Source: Streptococcus mitis
GTDB lineage: Bacteria > Bacillota > Bacilli > Lactobacillales > Streptococcaceae
NCBI RefSeq assembly: GCF_000722765.2
Contig: NZ_CP028415.1
Location: forward strand, 1,494,501-1,558,500
Direction: 5' to 3'
DNA: 64,000 bases
Part shown: one piece after another, positions 20,450 through 30,580 of the stretch
Layout of the letters: the number at the start of each line of letters is the position of its first letter
Numbering within the stretch: the stretch's first letter is position 1
Position numbers and translations under genes: made by a program
The notes under the pieces: model-generated
Told to the model about the DNA's origin: nothing
Databases searched by the model: none
The model's input: the letters and a program-made list of their open reading frames with translations, nothing else

Positions 20450-20977
20450 TTAAATTCCTTTTTTATATGTAATCGGTCCGTACTTTTCAGTGATTTTTCG
20501 CATCACACGACGCTCACGAGCTCGGTTAATCTGCGTTTTGATCGAGTCATGTTGGACCAAGGGTTTGACTAAAATCGAGCGAATGCCTGCACGGTGAGCC
20601 GCTCGAATATCTGTCATAAGTTGATCGCCAACCATGACTACTTCACTTTTCTCATAGTGGAATTCCTTCATGGCACGATCAATCCCAAATGTGAAGGGCT
20701 TCAAGGCCCAGTAAACGTAATCAATCCCAAACTTCTCAACTGCTCTTTGGACGCGTTTCTTAGTGTTATTTGAGACTACGATGATGCGAATGCCCGCGTC
20801 ACGGAGATCATGTAGCCATTGCTTCATCTCTGGCGTCCCGTCAGGGTTGTTCCAAGCAATGAGGGTATTGTCCAAATCGACCAAAACAGCCTTGATTCCA
20901 TGCGCCTGCAGGCTTGGGACTGTCAGATCATAGACTGCTTCCACAGCAAAGTCTGGCATGTAGTTTTCAATCACCAT
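20450..20977 (-). CDS. yqeG: YqeG-family HAD-type (IIIA) phosphatase
   Basis: A 175-residue HAD-superfamily phosphatase with the nucleophile motif LVDLDNTLIAWN near residues 35-46, motif II IIVVSNNTKKR, and motif III/IV VVMVGDQLMTDIRAAHRAG. The natural substrate is not established. Adjacent yqeH is the usual neighbour across Firmicutes, where the pair heads the yqeG-yqeH-yhbY-nadD group. AAAGGAG precedes the ATG. Confidence 0.93.
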   Translation of the reverse strand: MVIENYMPDFAVEAVYDLTVPSLQAHGIKAVLVDLDNTLIAWNNPDGTPEMKQWLHDLRDAGIRIIVVSNNTKKRVQRAVEKFGIDYVYWALKPFTFGIDRAMKEFHYEKSEVVMVGDQLMTDIRAAHRAGIRSILVKPLVQHDSIKTQINRARERRVMRKITEKYGPITYKKGI

Positions 20978-20993
20978 TTTGGCTCCTTTTCTT

Positions 20994-21899
20994 TTATTTT
21001 CTAGTAATTTTCTTCAGCCATTGAGATAAGGCCACCCATAAAATCAAGCTAGTCATTAAGATATAAATCCAAGCATTTGGCTCTTCTGTAAATGGTAGAG
21101 GAACATTCATTCCGAAGAAACCTGTAATAACCGCAAGTACTGCTAGTAAGACGGAGATAATAGTCAAAATTGACAAACTATCATTCAAGTTATTGTTTAG
21201 GATGTTGTTGTAAGAAGCTGAGAGTTGTTGCAAGACTTGAGAAATCAAGTCTGTCATAGACACCAACTGATGGGCTTCAATCATGGCATCATCAAACTGC
21301 TCTCGTTCGACATCATTAAATCTCCGATAAAGAGCATGGCCCTGGATATGTTCCAAGAGGAGTCGATTTTGTTTTGCTGCTGCTGTCAAGTAAACCATAC
21401 CAGTCTCCAAGTCAGAGAGGGCGAAGAGATTTTTCTTTGTTGTAGTTTGACGTAGCAAGGCACTAATTTCGTCCTTACTTTTATCCATCTCTTCAATGAC
21501 AGGATAATAAGCGTTACTGATAATCTCTAAACCAGCAAAGAGAAACTTGTAAATAGAAAGCGACTCATGGCTATCCAGATAAGCTGACATCTGATCAATG
21601 ACATAAGCATTCTTATGGTTGCTGATGGTAATCATTCGTTGTCTTTCGACGATAAAGGTCATGGGAATCGCTTCATAATATTCTTTGTCTTTTTCTAAAT
21701 CAAGAACATTATAAATAAAGGTTACCGTCTCCGTTTCACGGTTATAATCCATATGAGCTCGTTCATTTCTATCCAGAGCATACTCAATGGTTTCCTTGTC
21801 CAATCCATAGATGTCAGAAAGATCTTCCATATTTTTAATCTTATCCACATCAAGGTCTATCCAGGTACAACCATTGCCCAACTGCTTTTCTAAAACCAT
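20994..21899 (-). CDS. corA: CorA-family magnesium transporter
   Basis: A 301-residue CorA-type divalent cation channel. The large cytoplasmic N-terminal domain is followed by two C-terminal membrane helices (ILTIISVLLAVLAVITGFF and WIYILMTSLILWVALS), with the signature GMN motif in GFFGMNVPLP between them. Length is at the short end of the family. It has its own extended -10 promoter, 27 bases upstream. Confidence 0.92.
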   Translation of the reverse strand: MVLEKQLGNGCTWIDLDVDKIKNMEDLSDIYGLDKETIEYALDRNERAHMDYNRETETVTFIYNVLDLEKDKEYYEAIPMTFIVERQRMITISNHKNAYVIDQMSAYLDSHESLSIYKFLFAGLEIISNAYYPVIEEMDKSKDEISALLRQTTTKKNLFALSDLETGMVYLTAAAKQNRLLLEHIQGHALYRRFNDVEREQFDDAMIEAHQLVSMTDLISQVLQQLSASYNNILNNNLNDSLSILTIISVLLAVLAVITGFFGMNVPLPFTEEPNAWIYILMTSLILWVALSQWLKKITRK

Positions 21900-21925
21900 C
21901 TTTTCTCCTTTATTAAACTCTTTCT

Positions 21926-21936
21926 ATTGTACCACA
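21926..21936 (-). promoter_or_regulatory. Extended -10 promoter of corA
   Basis: The minus strand reads TGTGGTACAAT, an extended -10. AAAGGAG precedes the corA start. Confidence 0.5.
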
Positions 21937-21956
21937 AATTACTTAAAATAACAGGT

Positions 21957-22517
21957 CTAGTCTGTGCGTGAGAAATTGCTGACAACGGTGATATTCCGAT
22001 TGGGAACGAAGTGCAGAACCTGGTCTTCTCCTCTGAGTTGAGTTGTTCGAATGCCGACACTGACAACCTTGCCCGAGACAGTAATAGGACCATTTGTCAA
22101 AACGACCTCATCTCCCACATCCAGTTGACGTTCAAAGAGGATGAAAAAGCCATTGATGACATCAGACAGAAAACCTTGGGCTCCCATCCCAATAGCCACC
22201 CCAGCAATCCCAGCACCTGCCAGCAAACTAGAAACTGGCAAACCCAATATCGACAAAATACAGTAAAGCAAAAAGAAATAAAGGGTATAATTAAACACAT
22301 TCTCTAATAAACGTGAAATGGTTTTCTGACGCCCGACATCATGACGAGACATTTTTAGAGAAGGTTTAACAATTCTCTGCACCATGGTATGGAGCAATTT
22401 CTTAGCTATATAAAAGATCAAAAATAAGAATAAAAGAGAAAGTAGCTTGGTTAAGATATTCTCGATAATCGCTGTAATATCAAGTTTATTGAGATAGGTT
22501 TGAATAAATTCTTGCAT
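21957..22517 (-). CDS. Short MscS-family mechanosensitive channel
   Basis: A 186-residue small-conductance mechanosensitive channel protein. Visible are an N-terminal membrane helix (LLFLFLIFYIAKKLL), a second one (FNYTLYFFLLYCILSILGL), the pore helix with small residues AGAGIAGVAIGMGAQG, and the beta domain IGDEV-like DVGDEVVLTNG to VPNRNITVVSNFS. The protein stops right after the beta domain, so the C-terminal alpha/beta domain of E. coli MscS is missing. No leftover coding sequence follows the stop, so this looks like a naturally short form rather than a fresh truncation. Confidence 0.85.
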   Translation of the reverse strand: MQEFIQTYLNKLDITAIIENILTKLLSLLFLFLIFYIAKKLLHTMVQRIVKPSLKMSRHDVGRQKTISRLLENVFNYTLYFFLLYCILSILGLPVSSLLAGAGIAGVAIGMGAQGFLSDVINGFFILFERQLDVGDEVVLTNGPITVSGKVVSVGIRTTQLRGEDQVLHFVPNRNITVVSNFSRTD

Positions 22518-22535
22518 AGAAAACTCCTTTCATTT

Positions 22536-22546
22536 ATTATACCATA
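22536..22546 (-). promoter_or_regulatory. Extended -10 promoter of the MscS-like gene
   Basis: The minus strand reads TATGGTATAAT, a perfect extended -10, 19 bases before the start codon; GAAAGGAG is the ribosome binding site. Confidence 0.6.
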
Positions 22547-22609
22547 CTTTCACAAGTGATGAATCTCCATAAATATTCAAAAATAATAGCCAAAATAGAC
22601 AGAAAATTC

Positions 22610-22638
22610 TTGATTTTAGCTCATATTTATACTATAAT
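22610..22638 (+). promoter_or_regulatory. Promoter of sstT
   Basis: TTGATT at 22610-22615 and TATAAT at 22633-22638 with a 17-base spacer, 31 bases before the sstT start codon; AAGGAGG follows. Confidence 0.7.
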
Positions 22639-22668
22639 CATAAACATTACACAACTAAGGAGGTTATT

Positions 22669-23874
22669 ATGAAAAAACTCATTCATACTTGGAATAAGGC
22701 AAGCCTAATCAAACGGATTTTGATTGGTATGCTTATTGGAGGAACCCTAGGACTGACACTTCCTAACATTTCAGGAATTGGTTTACTTGGAGATCTCTTT
22801 GTTGGTGGCCTCAAAGCCATCGCACCTATTCTAGTCTTTGCCCTCGTTGCTAACGCTCTTTCCCAACATCAAAAAGGACAAGATAGCAACATGAAAACGG
22901 TTATCTTCCTTTACTTGGTGGGAACCTTTGCCGCTGCCCTTATCGCTGTCCTAGCGAGCTTCATTGTCCCTGTTGAGATTACCTTGAATAGTGCCAATAC
23001 AGAAATTACACCACCAGATGGAATTGGCCAGGTCCTCAGCAACCTCTTGCTTAAACTCGTAGACAACCCTGTCAATGCCCTCGTTACTGCTAACTACATT
23101 GGAATCCTATCTTGGGCAGTTGTTTTCGGAATTGCTATGAGAGAAGCCAGCAAAAATAGTAAAGAATTGTTGAACACCATAGCTGATGTGACTTCCAAGA
23201 TTGTTGAATGGATCATCAACCTAGCACCATTTGGAATCCTAGGCCTTGTCTTTAAAACTATCTCTGATAAGGGAATCGGCAGTCTAGCCAACTATGGAAT
23301 CTTACTTGCTCTCTTGGTGACAACCATGTTCTTTGTCGCTCTGGTTGTCAATCCATTGATTGCCTTTCTCTTTATGAAGAGAAATCCTTATCCACTCGTT
23401 TGGAAATGTTTGCGTGTCAGCGGTGTGACAGCCTTCTTCACTCGTAGTTCTGCGGCGAACATCCCTGTCAACATGAAACTTTGTCACGACCTTGGACTAG
23501 ATCCAGATACCTATTCGGTTTCTATCCCACTCGGCTCTACTATCAACATGGCCGGGGCAGCGATTACCATTAACGTTCTAACCCTTGCTGCAGTAAATAC
23601 TTTGGGAATCCCTGTTGACTTTGCGACAGCCTTTGTCCTTAGTGTGGTAGCAGCAATCTCAGCCTGTGGTGCTTCTGGTATTGCCGGAGGATCCCTCCTT
23701 CTTATCCCAGTTGCTTGTAGTCTTTTTGGTATTTCTAACGATATTGCCATGCAAGTTGTTGGGGTTGGATTTGTGATTGGGGTCATCCAAGATTCATGTG
23801 AAACAGCTCTCAACTCTTCTACTGACGTCCTCTTTACTGCTGTTGCAGAATACGCAGCAGCCCGTAAAAAATAA
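22669..23874 (+). CDS. sstT: Serine/threonine:sodium symporter SstT
   Basis: A 401-residue member of the dicarboxylate/amino acid:cation symporter (DAACS) family that imports serine and threonine with sodium. Eight or so hydrophobic segments, the re-entrant loop serine-rich stretch [15 protein letters not shown] around residues 254-268, and [17 protein letters not shown] are all visible, as is [12 protein letters not shown] near the C-terminus. These match SstT better than GltT/DctA. It ends before a clear terminator. Confidence 0.93.
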   Translation: MKKLIHTWNKASLIKRILIGMLIGGTLGLTLPNISGIGLLGDLFVGGLKAIAPILVFALVANALSQHQKGQDSNMKTVIFLYLVGTFAAALIAVLASFIVPVEITLNSANTEITPPDGIGQVLSNLLLKLVDNPVNALVTANYIGILSWAVVFGIAMREASKNSKELLNTIADVTSKIVEWIINLAPFGILGLVFKTISDKGIGSLANYGILLALLVTTMFFVALVVNPLIAFLFMKRNPYPLVWKCLRVSGVTAFFTRSSAANIPVNMKLCHDLGLDPDTYSVSIPLGSTINMAGAAITINVLTLAAVNTLGIPVDFATAFVLSVVAAISACGASGIAGGSLLLIPVACSLFGISNDIAMQVVGVGFVIGVIQDSCETALNSSTDVLFTAVAEYAAARKK

Positions 23875-23879
23875 CACAT

Positions 23880-23908
23880 AAAGACAAGCCCACTCAGGTC
23901 TTGTCTTT
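23880..23908 (+). terminator. Terminator of sstT
   Basis: AAAGACAAG pairs with CTTGTCTTT around an 11-base loop and ends TTTT. Confidence 0.75.
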
Positions 23909-23940
23909 TCAACTTTTATCTAACTTACTAGGAAATCCTT

Positions 23941-24894
23941 ATGTCTATTAGCCAACGTACGACCAAGCTCATCTTAGCTACCTGTCTTGCCTGCTTTCTT
24001 GCTTATTTTCTCAATCTCTCCTCAGCTGTTTCAGCTGGAATCATCGCCCTCTTGAGCCTATCCGATACCCGTAGAAGTACCTTAAAACTGGCCCGCAATC
24101 GCCTCTTTTCCATGCTTCTAGCTTTGGTTATCGGAGTTCTTGCTTTTCACTTGAGCGGATTTCATATCTGGAGCCTTGGCCTCTATCTGGCCCTCTATGT
24201 GCCTCTAGCCTACAAGATGGGTTGGGAAATTGGCATCACACCAAGCACTGTTTTGGTTAGTCATCTCTTGGTACAAGAGTCAACCTCTCCAGATCTTCTA
24301 GTCAATGAATTCCTTCTCTTTGCTATCGGTACAGGATTTGCCTTACTGGTTAATCTCTACATGCCTTCACGAGAAGAGGAAATTCATCACTACCACACAT
24401 TGGTAGAAGGAAAGTTAAAAGATATCCTCCTACGCTTCAAATATTATTTATCCAGAGGGGATGGACGCAACCGAGCACAGTTGGTTGAAGAATTGGACAC
24501 CCTTTTGGAAGAAGCCCTCAGACTGGTCTATCTAGATCACTCTGACCACCTCTTTCACCAAACTGACTACCATATCCACTATTTTGAAATGAGACAGCAA
24601 CAAAGTCGTATCCTGCGAAATATGGCCCAGCAAATCAACACCTGTCACCTAGCTGCCAGTGAGAGCCTGATTTTAGCCCAACTCTTTTCAAAAATTGCAG
24701 GCCAACTAAGCCAGACCAATCCTGCTTCTGATTTGCTAGATGAAATTGAACGTTATCTGGAAGTCTTCCGTAATCGCAGTCTGCCCAAGACAAGAGAAGA
24801 ATTTGAAACCCGTGCCACACTTCTTCAACTCCTACGTGAAGCCAAAACCTTCATCCAAGTAAAAGTTGACTTTTACCAAAAATATGGACAGTAA
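23941..24894 (+). CDS. Aromatic acid exporter family protein (DUF939 / FUSC-like)
   Basis: A 317-residue protein with about six membrane segments in residues 10-135, including the family signature SAGIIALLSLSDTRRSTLKLARNR (residues 31-54). It is followed by a 180-residue soluble helical domain rich in Gln, Leu and His. This matches the aromatic acid exporter (ArAE/DUF939) family of Firmicutes. The substrate is not known for streptococci. It sits alone between two terminators, though the promoter is not obvious, so read-through from sstT is possible. Confidence 0.8.
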   Translation: MSISQRTTKLILATCLACFLAYFLNLSSAVSAGIIALLSLSDTRRSTLKLARNRLFSMLLALVIGVLAFHLSGFHIWSLGLYLALYVPLAYKMGWEIGITPSTVLVSHLLVQESTSPDLLVNEFLLFAIGTGFALLVNLYMPSREEEIHHYHTLVEGKLKDILLRFKYYLSRGDGRNRAQLVEELDTLLEEALRLVYLDHSDHLFHQTDYHIHYFEMRQQQSRILRNMAQQINTCHLAASESLILAQLFSKIAGQLSQTNPASDLLDEIERYLEVFRNRSLPKTREEFETRATLLQLLREAKTFIQVKVDFYQKYGQ

Positions 24895-24896
24895 AA

Positions 24897-24944
24897 AAGA
24901 AAACTTCAGACCAACCACAAAAGGTGAATATCTGAAGTTTTCTT
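24897..24944. terminator. Bidirectional terminator bounding the accessory Sec island
   Basis: AAGAAAACTTCAGA pairs perfectly with TCTGAAGTTTTCTT, 14 base pairs with a 20-base loop, with T-rich tails on both strands. It ends both the exporter gene and, from the other side, the whole glycosylation/secretion operon. Confidence 0.85.
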
Positions 24945-25169
24945 TTATTTGTAAGTTATCACCATAAAGGTTAATAGTAAAACAAATAAGGCCAAACTCA
25001 CCAATAAAGTAAGAACCTTAACCAAGGTATTGCTCTGCCAGTAGCTTGGTTTACCAATATTACTGGTCGCATCCATGGAAAATAGTTGATTTTGACGAGG
25101 TTGTATGGTCACCAATACAATTAAAGCAAGAGAGAGGACAATAGCTAAAACAATCAGTATGTCAGTCAT
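24945..25169 (-). CDS. asp4: Accessory Sec system protein Asp4 (SecG-like)
   Basis: A 74-residue protein with two membrane helices (ILIVLAIVLSLALIVLVTI and VKVLTLLVSLALFVLLLTF) separated by a polar loop, the topology of SecG. In mitis-group SRR islands the last genes are asp4 and asp5, both needed for export of the glycosylated adhesin. It is the last gene of the operon; the stop codon abuts the terminator. Confidence 0.88.
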   Translation of the reverse strand: MTDILIVLAIVLSLALIVLVTIQPRQNQLFSMDATSNIGKPSYWQSNTLVKVLTLLVSLALFVLLLTFMVITYK

Positions 25170-25173
25170 AGGC

Positions 25174-25353
25174 CTACCTCAAAATTCCCAACAAAGTAAA
25201 GAGCAAACCAATCAAAATCATTAAACCCAAGATGAGTGAAAAAGTCTTACTAATCTTTTCCCCTCGGGTTTCTTTTTCCTTCTTGATCGGTTTTTGTTTC
25301 AACTCTTCCATGCGACCTTCAACGTCTTTGTAAAATAAATCTTCGTCTGACAT
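25174..25353 (-). CDS. asp5: Accessory Sec system protein Asp5 (SecE-like)
   Basis: A 59-residue protein, translated by me from the minus strand: MSDEDLFYKDVEGRMEEL at the start, then a basic stretch (KPIKKEKETRGEKISK), and one C-terminal membrane helix (SLILGLMILIGLLFTLLGIL). One amphipathic stretch plus one membrane helix is the layout of SecE-like Asp5. It lies between gtfB and asp4, exactly where Asp5 is found in other SRR loci. GAGGCTAAT provides a ribosome binding site overlapping the gtfB stop. Confidence 0.85.
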   Translation of the reverse strand: MSDEDLFYKDVEGRMEELKQKPIKKEKETRGEKISKTFSLILGLMILIGLLFTLLGILR

Positions 25354-25354
25354 A

Positions 25355-26692
25355 TTAGCCTCCTAAAACAGTTTGCATAGTTTCCTGATATCGCACCAAG
25401 TCAACATAGTTTGCATGTTGGCCTTGCTTCCCAAGTGCCAGACTCATTTGGCTAACATCTGAAAGGGCCAGTTTTAGAGTCTCAACCAAGACAGGAACCT
25501 CACTACTTTCAAATAAATGATCTGGAGCGATATAGAGTCTATTGTGGACCGTTTGGTTAAATCCAAGAATCAAGAGATTGTGCTCAAAGGCTTGACGCAC
25601 CGCCTGCAACAACTCATTGCTGTGATTGATATCCAAATAAATATCCGACAGTTGATAGAGCTCCTGAATCTTCTGTGGACTAGCGTTCTGATAAAGAACC
25701 ACATTAGGATAGCGAAGCATATCTAATAACTTAGAAGACATCTCTGTCACCGCTGCGATACGGAAAGTGACATCAGGCAGGGCTTCTACGATTGCTTCTA
25801 GTTGCTCAATTTGATCTGAGTTGGTCAAGATTAAGGCGTCTCGTCTTAGGAAATTATCACGTTTGAACTGGTAATGGTAACCCAAGTGCACAAACTGATC
25901 ATGGTATTTCTCGTCAGTCAACTCTAAAGCGCGCTCATAAGTTACCTTGTTTGGAATGATGATCTTCTTAGTACGCACATCCTCATTTTCCAAAATCAAC
26001 TGCATATTACCTGGAATTGCATCATAGAGTGGTTCCTGCCAAACCAAAACATCTGAGCCAGATTTATCTGGATGATGGAAGGAAACCAAGAAGGGAGTCG
26101 CTAAGGTATTAAAGATAAGCTGACTTGTATCTATTTCCAAATCTTGCAAAAAGAAGGTGATAAATTCAACCTTATTGGCAAAGTAACGCATGGACTGACT
26201 AGGTAAGGTTAATAAGATATCACCTGTCACATGGTTTTCCAGCAAGACTTCCTGACCATTGACATCTTGGTAAACTGTCATAATCGGCTCACTATCAGCA
26301 CTATAGGTTGTTGTAGCAAAGCAAGCTCCGAAGCGATTATAGTAGTCAACCTGACGTACTCGACCTTCTAGGTCTTTCCAGTCTACCTGTTTAACCAAGC
26401 GAGCCTGCATTCCATCAGCATAATGAATGACAGCCCTCTCCTGTGTCACATTCTCAATACGAGCAGACTGATTATTGCCTGAAATTTCCCAAAAAGCTGG
26501 AACAGGAACTTGGTTAAAATAAAGAGGTTTTCCCTTTTCATATCCTAGATAATAAGTAAAAGGAGATACCAAACCATCAGGCAGAAAACCATCTGCATCG
26601 ATGACCACTCCAATTTGAGAAAGACCAGTAGCGACTAGACTTTCATGTAAATCTCGACTTTCCTGACTATAACGATCATAAAGTTCAATCAT
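25355..26692 (-). CDS. gtfB: Accessory Sec glycosylation protein GtfB
   Basis: The 445-residue partner of GtfA. In SRR systems GtfA-GtfB together add the first N-acetylglucosamine to Ser/Thr of the adhesin; GtfB binds and presents the acceptor and stabilises GtfA but is not itself catalytic. The N-terminal 280 residues match GtfB (IGVVIDADGFLPDGLVSPF). From residue about 284 (DALILTNSDQIEQLEAIVEA) comes a GT-B-like module ending near 420, with FRIAAVTEM, YPNVVLY and DIYLDINHS. The same module recurs in most glycosyltransferases of this island. Its start overlaps the end of gtfA by eight bases. Confidence 0.93.
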   Translation of the reverse strand: MIELYDRYSQESRDLHESLVATGLSQIGVVIDADGFLPDGLVSPFTYYLGYEKGKPLYFNQVPVPAFWEISGNNQSARIENVTQERAVIHYADGMQARLVKQVDWKDLEGRVRQVDYYNRFGACFATTTYSADSEPIMTVYQDVNGQEVLLENHVTGDILLTLPSQSMRYFANKVEFITFFLQDLEIDTSQLIFNTLATPFLVSFHHPDKSGSDVLVWQEPLYDAIPGNMQLILENEDVRTKKIIIPNKVTYERALELTDEKYHDQFVHLGYHYQFKRDNFLRRDALILTNSDQIEQLEAIVEALPDVTFRIAAVTEMSSKLLDMLRYPNVVLYQNASPQKIQELYQLSDIYLDINHSNELLQAVRQAFEHNLLILGFNQTVHNRLYIAPDHLFESSEVPVLVETLKLALSDVSQMSLALGKQGQHANYVDLVRYQETMQTVLGG

Positions 26693-28196
26693 GGAGCACC
26701 TCCTCTACTGTTTTCTTCCACTTTTCTAAAATTTCTTCGGTCAAGAAGCCTTCTGCAATTTGATAAGAATGGGCACGCATAGCTTCCAAACGATTTTCAT
26801 GGTACAATTGACAAATCTTAGCTGCATAAGCTTGCTTGATTTGGTCTTCTACATGATCAGATGAACTTGGAATCAAATAACCATTTTGGCCATCTTCTAT
26901 AAAGGTCTGATTACCATAAGGCACATCAAAACCAATTAGAGGTAGGCCTGAACCAATAGCTTCCATCAAGGTCAAACCAAATCCTTCGCTGGTTGAAGCC
27001 GTCAAGTAGACCTCATACTGGCTATAAATCTGCGAAAGTTCCGCATGTCCCTTGAGCTGGATATAATCCTCAGCCTGATGAGTTGCAATAATGTCTCTAA
27101 GCAGAGAATCTTCTCCACCGCTACCATAAATATCAAAGGTTAATTCAGGAATTTCCTTACGCGCCTCAATGACCGCCTTGACCAACCAATCAATGTGTTT
27201 TTCTTTGGCAAGACGTGAAGCGGTAATCAATGAAAATGGCTTGCGCCCTTGACTTGACTCAGTTAATGCATCAATACTACCTACAGGAATGGTAATAACC
27301 TTTGGTTGATGGGGGGTGTATTTGGCAAATTGCTCTTGCAACACTTCATTCTGTCTGTCAGTTGATACGATAAAGAAATCAACCTTATCTGCATTGGTAA
27401 ACTGGTAGTCATAATAGTTATTCCAAAGAATGTAATCCTCATTTGTAGCATTTTCACTATAATGCTCCGCGTGAACGACTACCGCTAAATGCGCCACTTG
27501 TGCTTCCTCAAAAACAACCTGTCCAATACCTGTCTCTCTATCCAGAATGACTAAATCAGACTTGTTCAAATTCAAGGATTTCATAAAAGCACGCATGAAG
27601 GCTGGCTTTCCATAGAAAATCTTATCCTTAAAACGGTAAACTTCTTCCTTGCCTTGATTCATCAAGATATCATAGGATGGAGTCCCGTCTTCATTGTAAA
27701 AAGTTCGTTGGTACAGTACTGCAACATTGTCCTTGGGGGCAAAGTACTCGCTACAATAACGCGTGTAAGAAAAGTAATCCTTACGAATCAGTTTTCCTTT
27801 AAAGACATACTCTGCGTGTTGAACCAAGTCCTTGTCCTCATCAACCAAATAACAGGTTACAAACTTATCTTGGTCAGAAAAGAAGACACGCAAGACCTTC
27901 CCATTCTTTTCTCTACGACTTTCAACACCGTCAAAGATAGCCAGGACATCATCCACTGTCACGCTAGTCGGTGCAATCTTAATGTCTGTAAAGTGGTTAT
28001 AAAGCCAGATCACTTGATCATCATCAAAACCAATATTGGCTGTTAAGTGCTGAATATTATCGGCTAAAATCATATCTGTAAAGATAAATTGAGAGGGTAA
28101 ATTCAAACTTCGAAAAATACCGGCACGATAGGCCTGAGCGTATTCTACACCGCTACTGGCCCAACCAATTCCTAAATTTATATTGTAAATTGTCAT
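26685..28196 (-). CDS. gtfA: Accessory Sec glycosyltransferase GtfA (O-GlcNAc transferase)
   Basis: A 503-residue GT4-type, GT-B-fold transferase that attaches GlcNAc to Ser/Thr residues of the SRR domains in the cytoplasm before export. It starts IYNINLGIGWASSGVEYAQ, as GtfA does. The donor-binding C-terminal half includes LITASRLAKEKHIDWLVKA (about residues 333-351), DIYGSGGE, and the EX7E-type motif STSEGFGLTLMEAIGSGLPL. Order secA2-gtfA-gtfB is standard for mitis-group SRR loci. Confidence 0.95.
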   Translation of the reverse strand: MTIYNINLGIGWASSGVEYAQAYRAGIFRSLNLPSQFIFTDMILADNIQHLTANIGFDDDQVIWLYNHFTDIKIAPTSVTVDDVLAIFDGVESRREKNGKVLRVFFSDQDKFVTCYLVDEDKDLVQHAEYVFKGKLIRKDYFSYTRYCSEYFAPKDNVAVLYQRTFYNEDGTPSYDILMNQGKEEVYRFKDKIFYGKPAFMRAFMKSLNLNKSDLVILDRETGIGQVVFEEAQVAHLAVVVHAEHYSENATNEDYILWNNYYDYQFTNADKVDFFIVSTDRQNEVLQEQFAKYTPHQPKVITIPVGSIDALTESSQGRKPFSLITASRLAKEKHIDWLVKAVIEARKEIPELTFDIYGSGGEDSLLRDIIATHQAEDYIQLKGHAELSQIYSQYEVYLTASTSEGFGLTLMEAIGSGLPLIGFDVPYGNQTFIEDGQNGYLIPSSSDHVEDQIKQAYAAKICQLYHENRLEAMRAHSYQIAEGFLTEEILEKWKKTVEEVLHD

Positions 28197-28207
28197 ATTT
28201 TCTCCTC

Positions 28208-30580
28208 TTATGGAAAATGAGTCACGATTTCACCTTTGGGAGTAACCTCAACCAGCCCCATCAGGAGATTCCGTACCATATCCGCACGAATTTGCTCTTT
28301 CATCGTTTCAAAGCCTGCATAGGCTTCTTGATAATATTCTACAATTGGGTTTTTCTGTGCAGCAGATTGGCCACCGATAGCCATAGATAACTGTTGTAGA
28401 TAGTCTACTTGTTCCACCCAGTTATCATCGATAGCCTTAAGTAGAGAGAGTCGTAAATACTGTTCATACAAGTCATGTTGTTCCAGTAATTCCTTCTTTT
28501 CAGAGAGTTCTCTATTCACAACTTGTCGAATAAAGGAGCGGACTTGTTTCTGATTAGATAAGTCTAGATTATCTGGAATTTCCTTTACATGGAAACTGAT
28601 ATTGGTAACAATAAAGTGAAACAACAATTCACGACTGGCATAGTGTTCAGCCGCTACCGCTTCTGTATATCTCTCAATGATATCCAAAACTACATTCTCT
28701 AAGTCACGAGAACCATCTATTAGACGATTGCGTTCCTTGTAAACCATATCACGTTGGATATTCATGCTCTCAGCATACTCTAAGGTCTGACGACGGGCAG
28801 TTCGACCAGCACTGTCACTGGCATGTTGCGCCCTTTCAACCAGGTTACGATACTTACGACCTTTGAGAATTTCTGGTTGCGTCATATCTTGAACTTGATA
28901 ATCTTTATACTTCTTGTGAACCCAAGATGGACCAAATTTCTTAATAACATCATCTTCCAGAGACACAAAAAACTTACTCATACCAGGATCTCCCTGACGG
29001 CCAGAACGTCCACGGATTTGAAGGTCAATCCGCTGACTTTCCATCCGCTCTGTTCCAATGACAATCAAGCCACCAAGCTCTGCAACTCCTTTACCGAGTT
29101 TAATATCCGTCCCACGTCCTGCCATTGAGGTTGCAACTGTTACGGCCCCCATCTGACCTGATTCCGCGATGATTTGGGCCTCACGTGCAGCATTATTAGC
29201 ATTGAGAACGTTATGTGCAATCCCTTCACGGAGCAAGAGAGATGAATAAAGTTGAGACATTTCAACCGATCCAACAAAAACGAGTAAGGGATTCCCCTTA
29301 GCATGATACTCTTTGATGTATTCCAAAGATGCATACACTTTCTCCGGTAAAGTCACATAGAGATTATCTGGATAGTCAATCCGTTGCTTAGGACGATTGG
29401 TTGGAATCCGAATAACAGCCATATTATAAGTCTCAAGAAATTCTTTTTCTGCTACCTTTCCTGTCCCTGTCATCCCAGATACTTTTTTAAACATCTTAAA
29501 GAGACTCTGATAGGTGATGGAAGCCATGGCCCTCGTTTCAGGAGACAACTTCACATGTTCCTTGGCTTCAATGGCCTGATGGAGACCTCCCTGCAGTTTG
29601 GTCATTTCCATTAAACGACCAGTCCCCTTGTCCACCAGTACCATCTCATTTCCACGAATGATATAGTCCTTATCTTTGGTAAAGAGCTTATGGGCTCGAA
29701 TTGCATAGACTAAGTGACGAGCAAAGGATGCATGTTCTTCCTTATATAAATTACCAATCCCTAGGAAACTTTCAGCAGACTTGGCCCCCTTAGTAGTAAG
29801 CCAGACCTCCTCCTTCTCCTCTTTGAAAATATAATCTTCCCCTTCGACCAGCGTTGTCACTAGTGTATCAATGATCCCATAGTAATTAGACTGAACACGG
29901 GGAGAACCCGCAATAATCAAAGGTGTTTGTGCACTATCAAGCAAGATATCATCAATTTCATCAATAATGACATAGTTAAAAGGTCGCAAAAACTTACCTT
30001 CTTCATTAGAAGCCAGATTATCATTTAGGTAATCAAAACCTAAATTACTATTGGTTGTGTAAATGATATCCGAAGCATAGATCAGTTTCTTTTCTTCTGC
30101 TTTCATTTCCTTCTTTGGATCCCCTGTAAATGGGACCCCAATGGTCAAGCCTAGGAAACGATAAACTTGGCCCATTTCCTCTGCATCACGCTTTGCTAGA
30201 TATTCATTAGGTGTGACGAGCATCACACCTTGACCTGAAAGAGCGTTCAAATAGACAGGCATGGTGGCTGTTAGGGTTTTTCCTTCCCCTGTGTTCATCT
30301 CAGCAACATTTCCATAGTGCATGACAATCGCTCCCATGACCTGAACATCATAGGGGAACATCCCTAAAATCCGTTTATCTGCCTCACGAACCACAGCAAA
30401 AGCTTCTACTAAAAGATCATCTAGACTTTCTCCCTTGGAAAGACGCTGACGAAACTCCACCGTTTTAGCTACCAATTCTTGATCCGAAAGAGAGGACATC
30501 TTGCCTTTTAAGCTATTGATCCTCTTTAAAATCTTTTTCACTTTCCTAAGCTGGAAATCTTGACCTAAACGTCTAAACAC
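28208..30580 (-). CDS. secA2: Accessory Sec translocase ATPase SecA2
   Basis: A 790-residue motor ATPase dedicated to exporting the glycosylated adhesin. Walker A is [18 protein letters not shown] near residues 94-111 and Walker B is [12 protein letters not shown]. Helicase motifs [15 protein letters not shown] and [13 protein letters not shown] are present. It is shorter than housekeeping SecA and lacks the C-terminal linker and zinc-binding Cys motif, as SecA2 proteins do. It overlaps asp3 by eight bases. Confidence 0.97.
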   Translation of the reverse strand: MFRRLGQDFQLRKVKKILKRINSLKGKMSSLSDQELVAKTVEFRQRLSKGESLDDLLVEAFAVVREADKRILGMFPYDVQVMGAIVMHYGNVAEMNTGEGKTLTATMPVYLNALSGQGVMLVTPNEYLAKRDAEEMGQVYRFLGLTIGVPFTGDPKKEMKAEEKKLIYASDIIYTTNSNLGFDYLNDNLASNEEGKFLRPFNYVIIDEIDDILLDSAQTPLIIAGSPRVQSNYYGIIDTLVTTLVEGEDYIFKEEKEEVWLTTKGAKSAESFLGIGNLYKEEHASFARHLVYAIRAHKLFTKDKDYIIRGNEMVLVDKGTGRLMEMTKLQGGLHQAIEAKEHVKLSPETRAMASITYQSLFKMFKKVSGMTGTGKVAEKEFLETYNMAVIRIPTNRPKQRIDYPDNLYVTLPEKVYASLEYIKEYHAKGNPLLVFVGSVEMSQLYSSLLLREGIAHNVLNANNAAREAQIIAESGQMGAVTVATSMAGRGTDIKLGKGVAELGGLIVIGTERMESQRIDLQIRGRSGRQGDPGMSKFFVSLEDDVIKKFGPSWVHKKYKDYQVQDMTQPEILKGRKYRNLVERAQHASDSAGRTARRQTLEYAESMNIQRDMVYKERNRLIDGSRDLENVVLDIIERYTEAVAAEHYASRELLFHFIVTNISFHVKEIPDNLDLSNQKQVRSFIRQVVNRELSEKKELLEQHDLYEQYLRLSLLKAIDDNWVEQVDYLQQLSMAIGGQSAAQKNPIVEYYQEAYAGFETMKEQIRADMVRNLLMGLVEVTPKGEIVTHFP

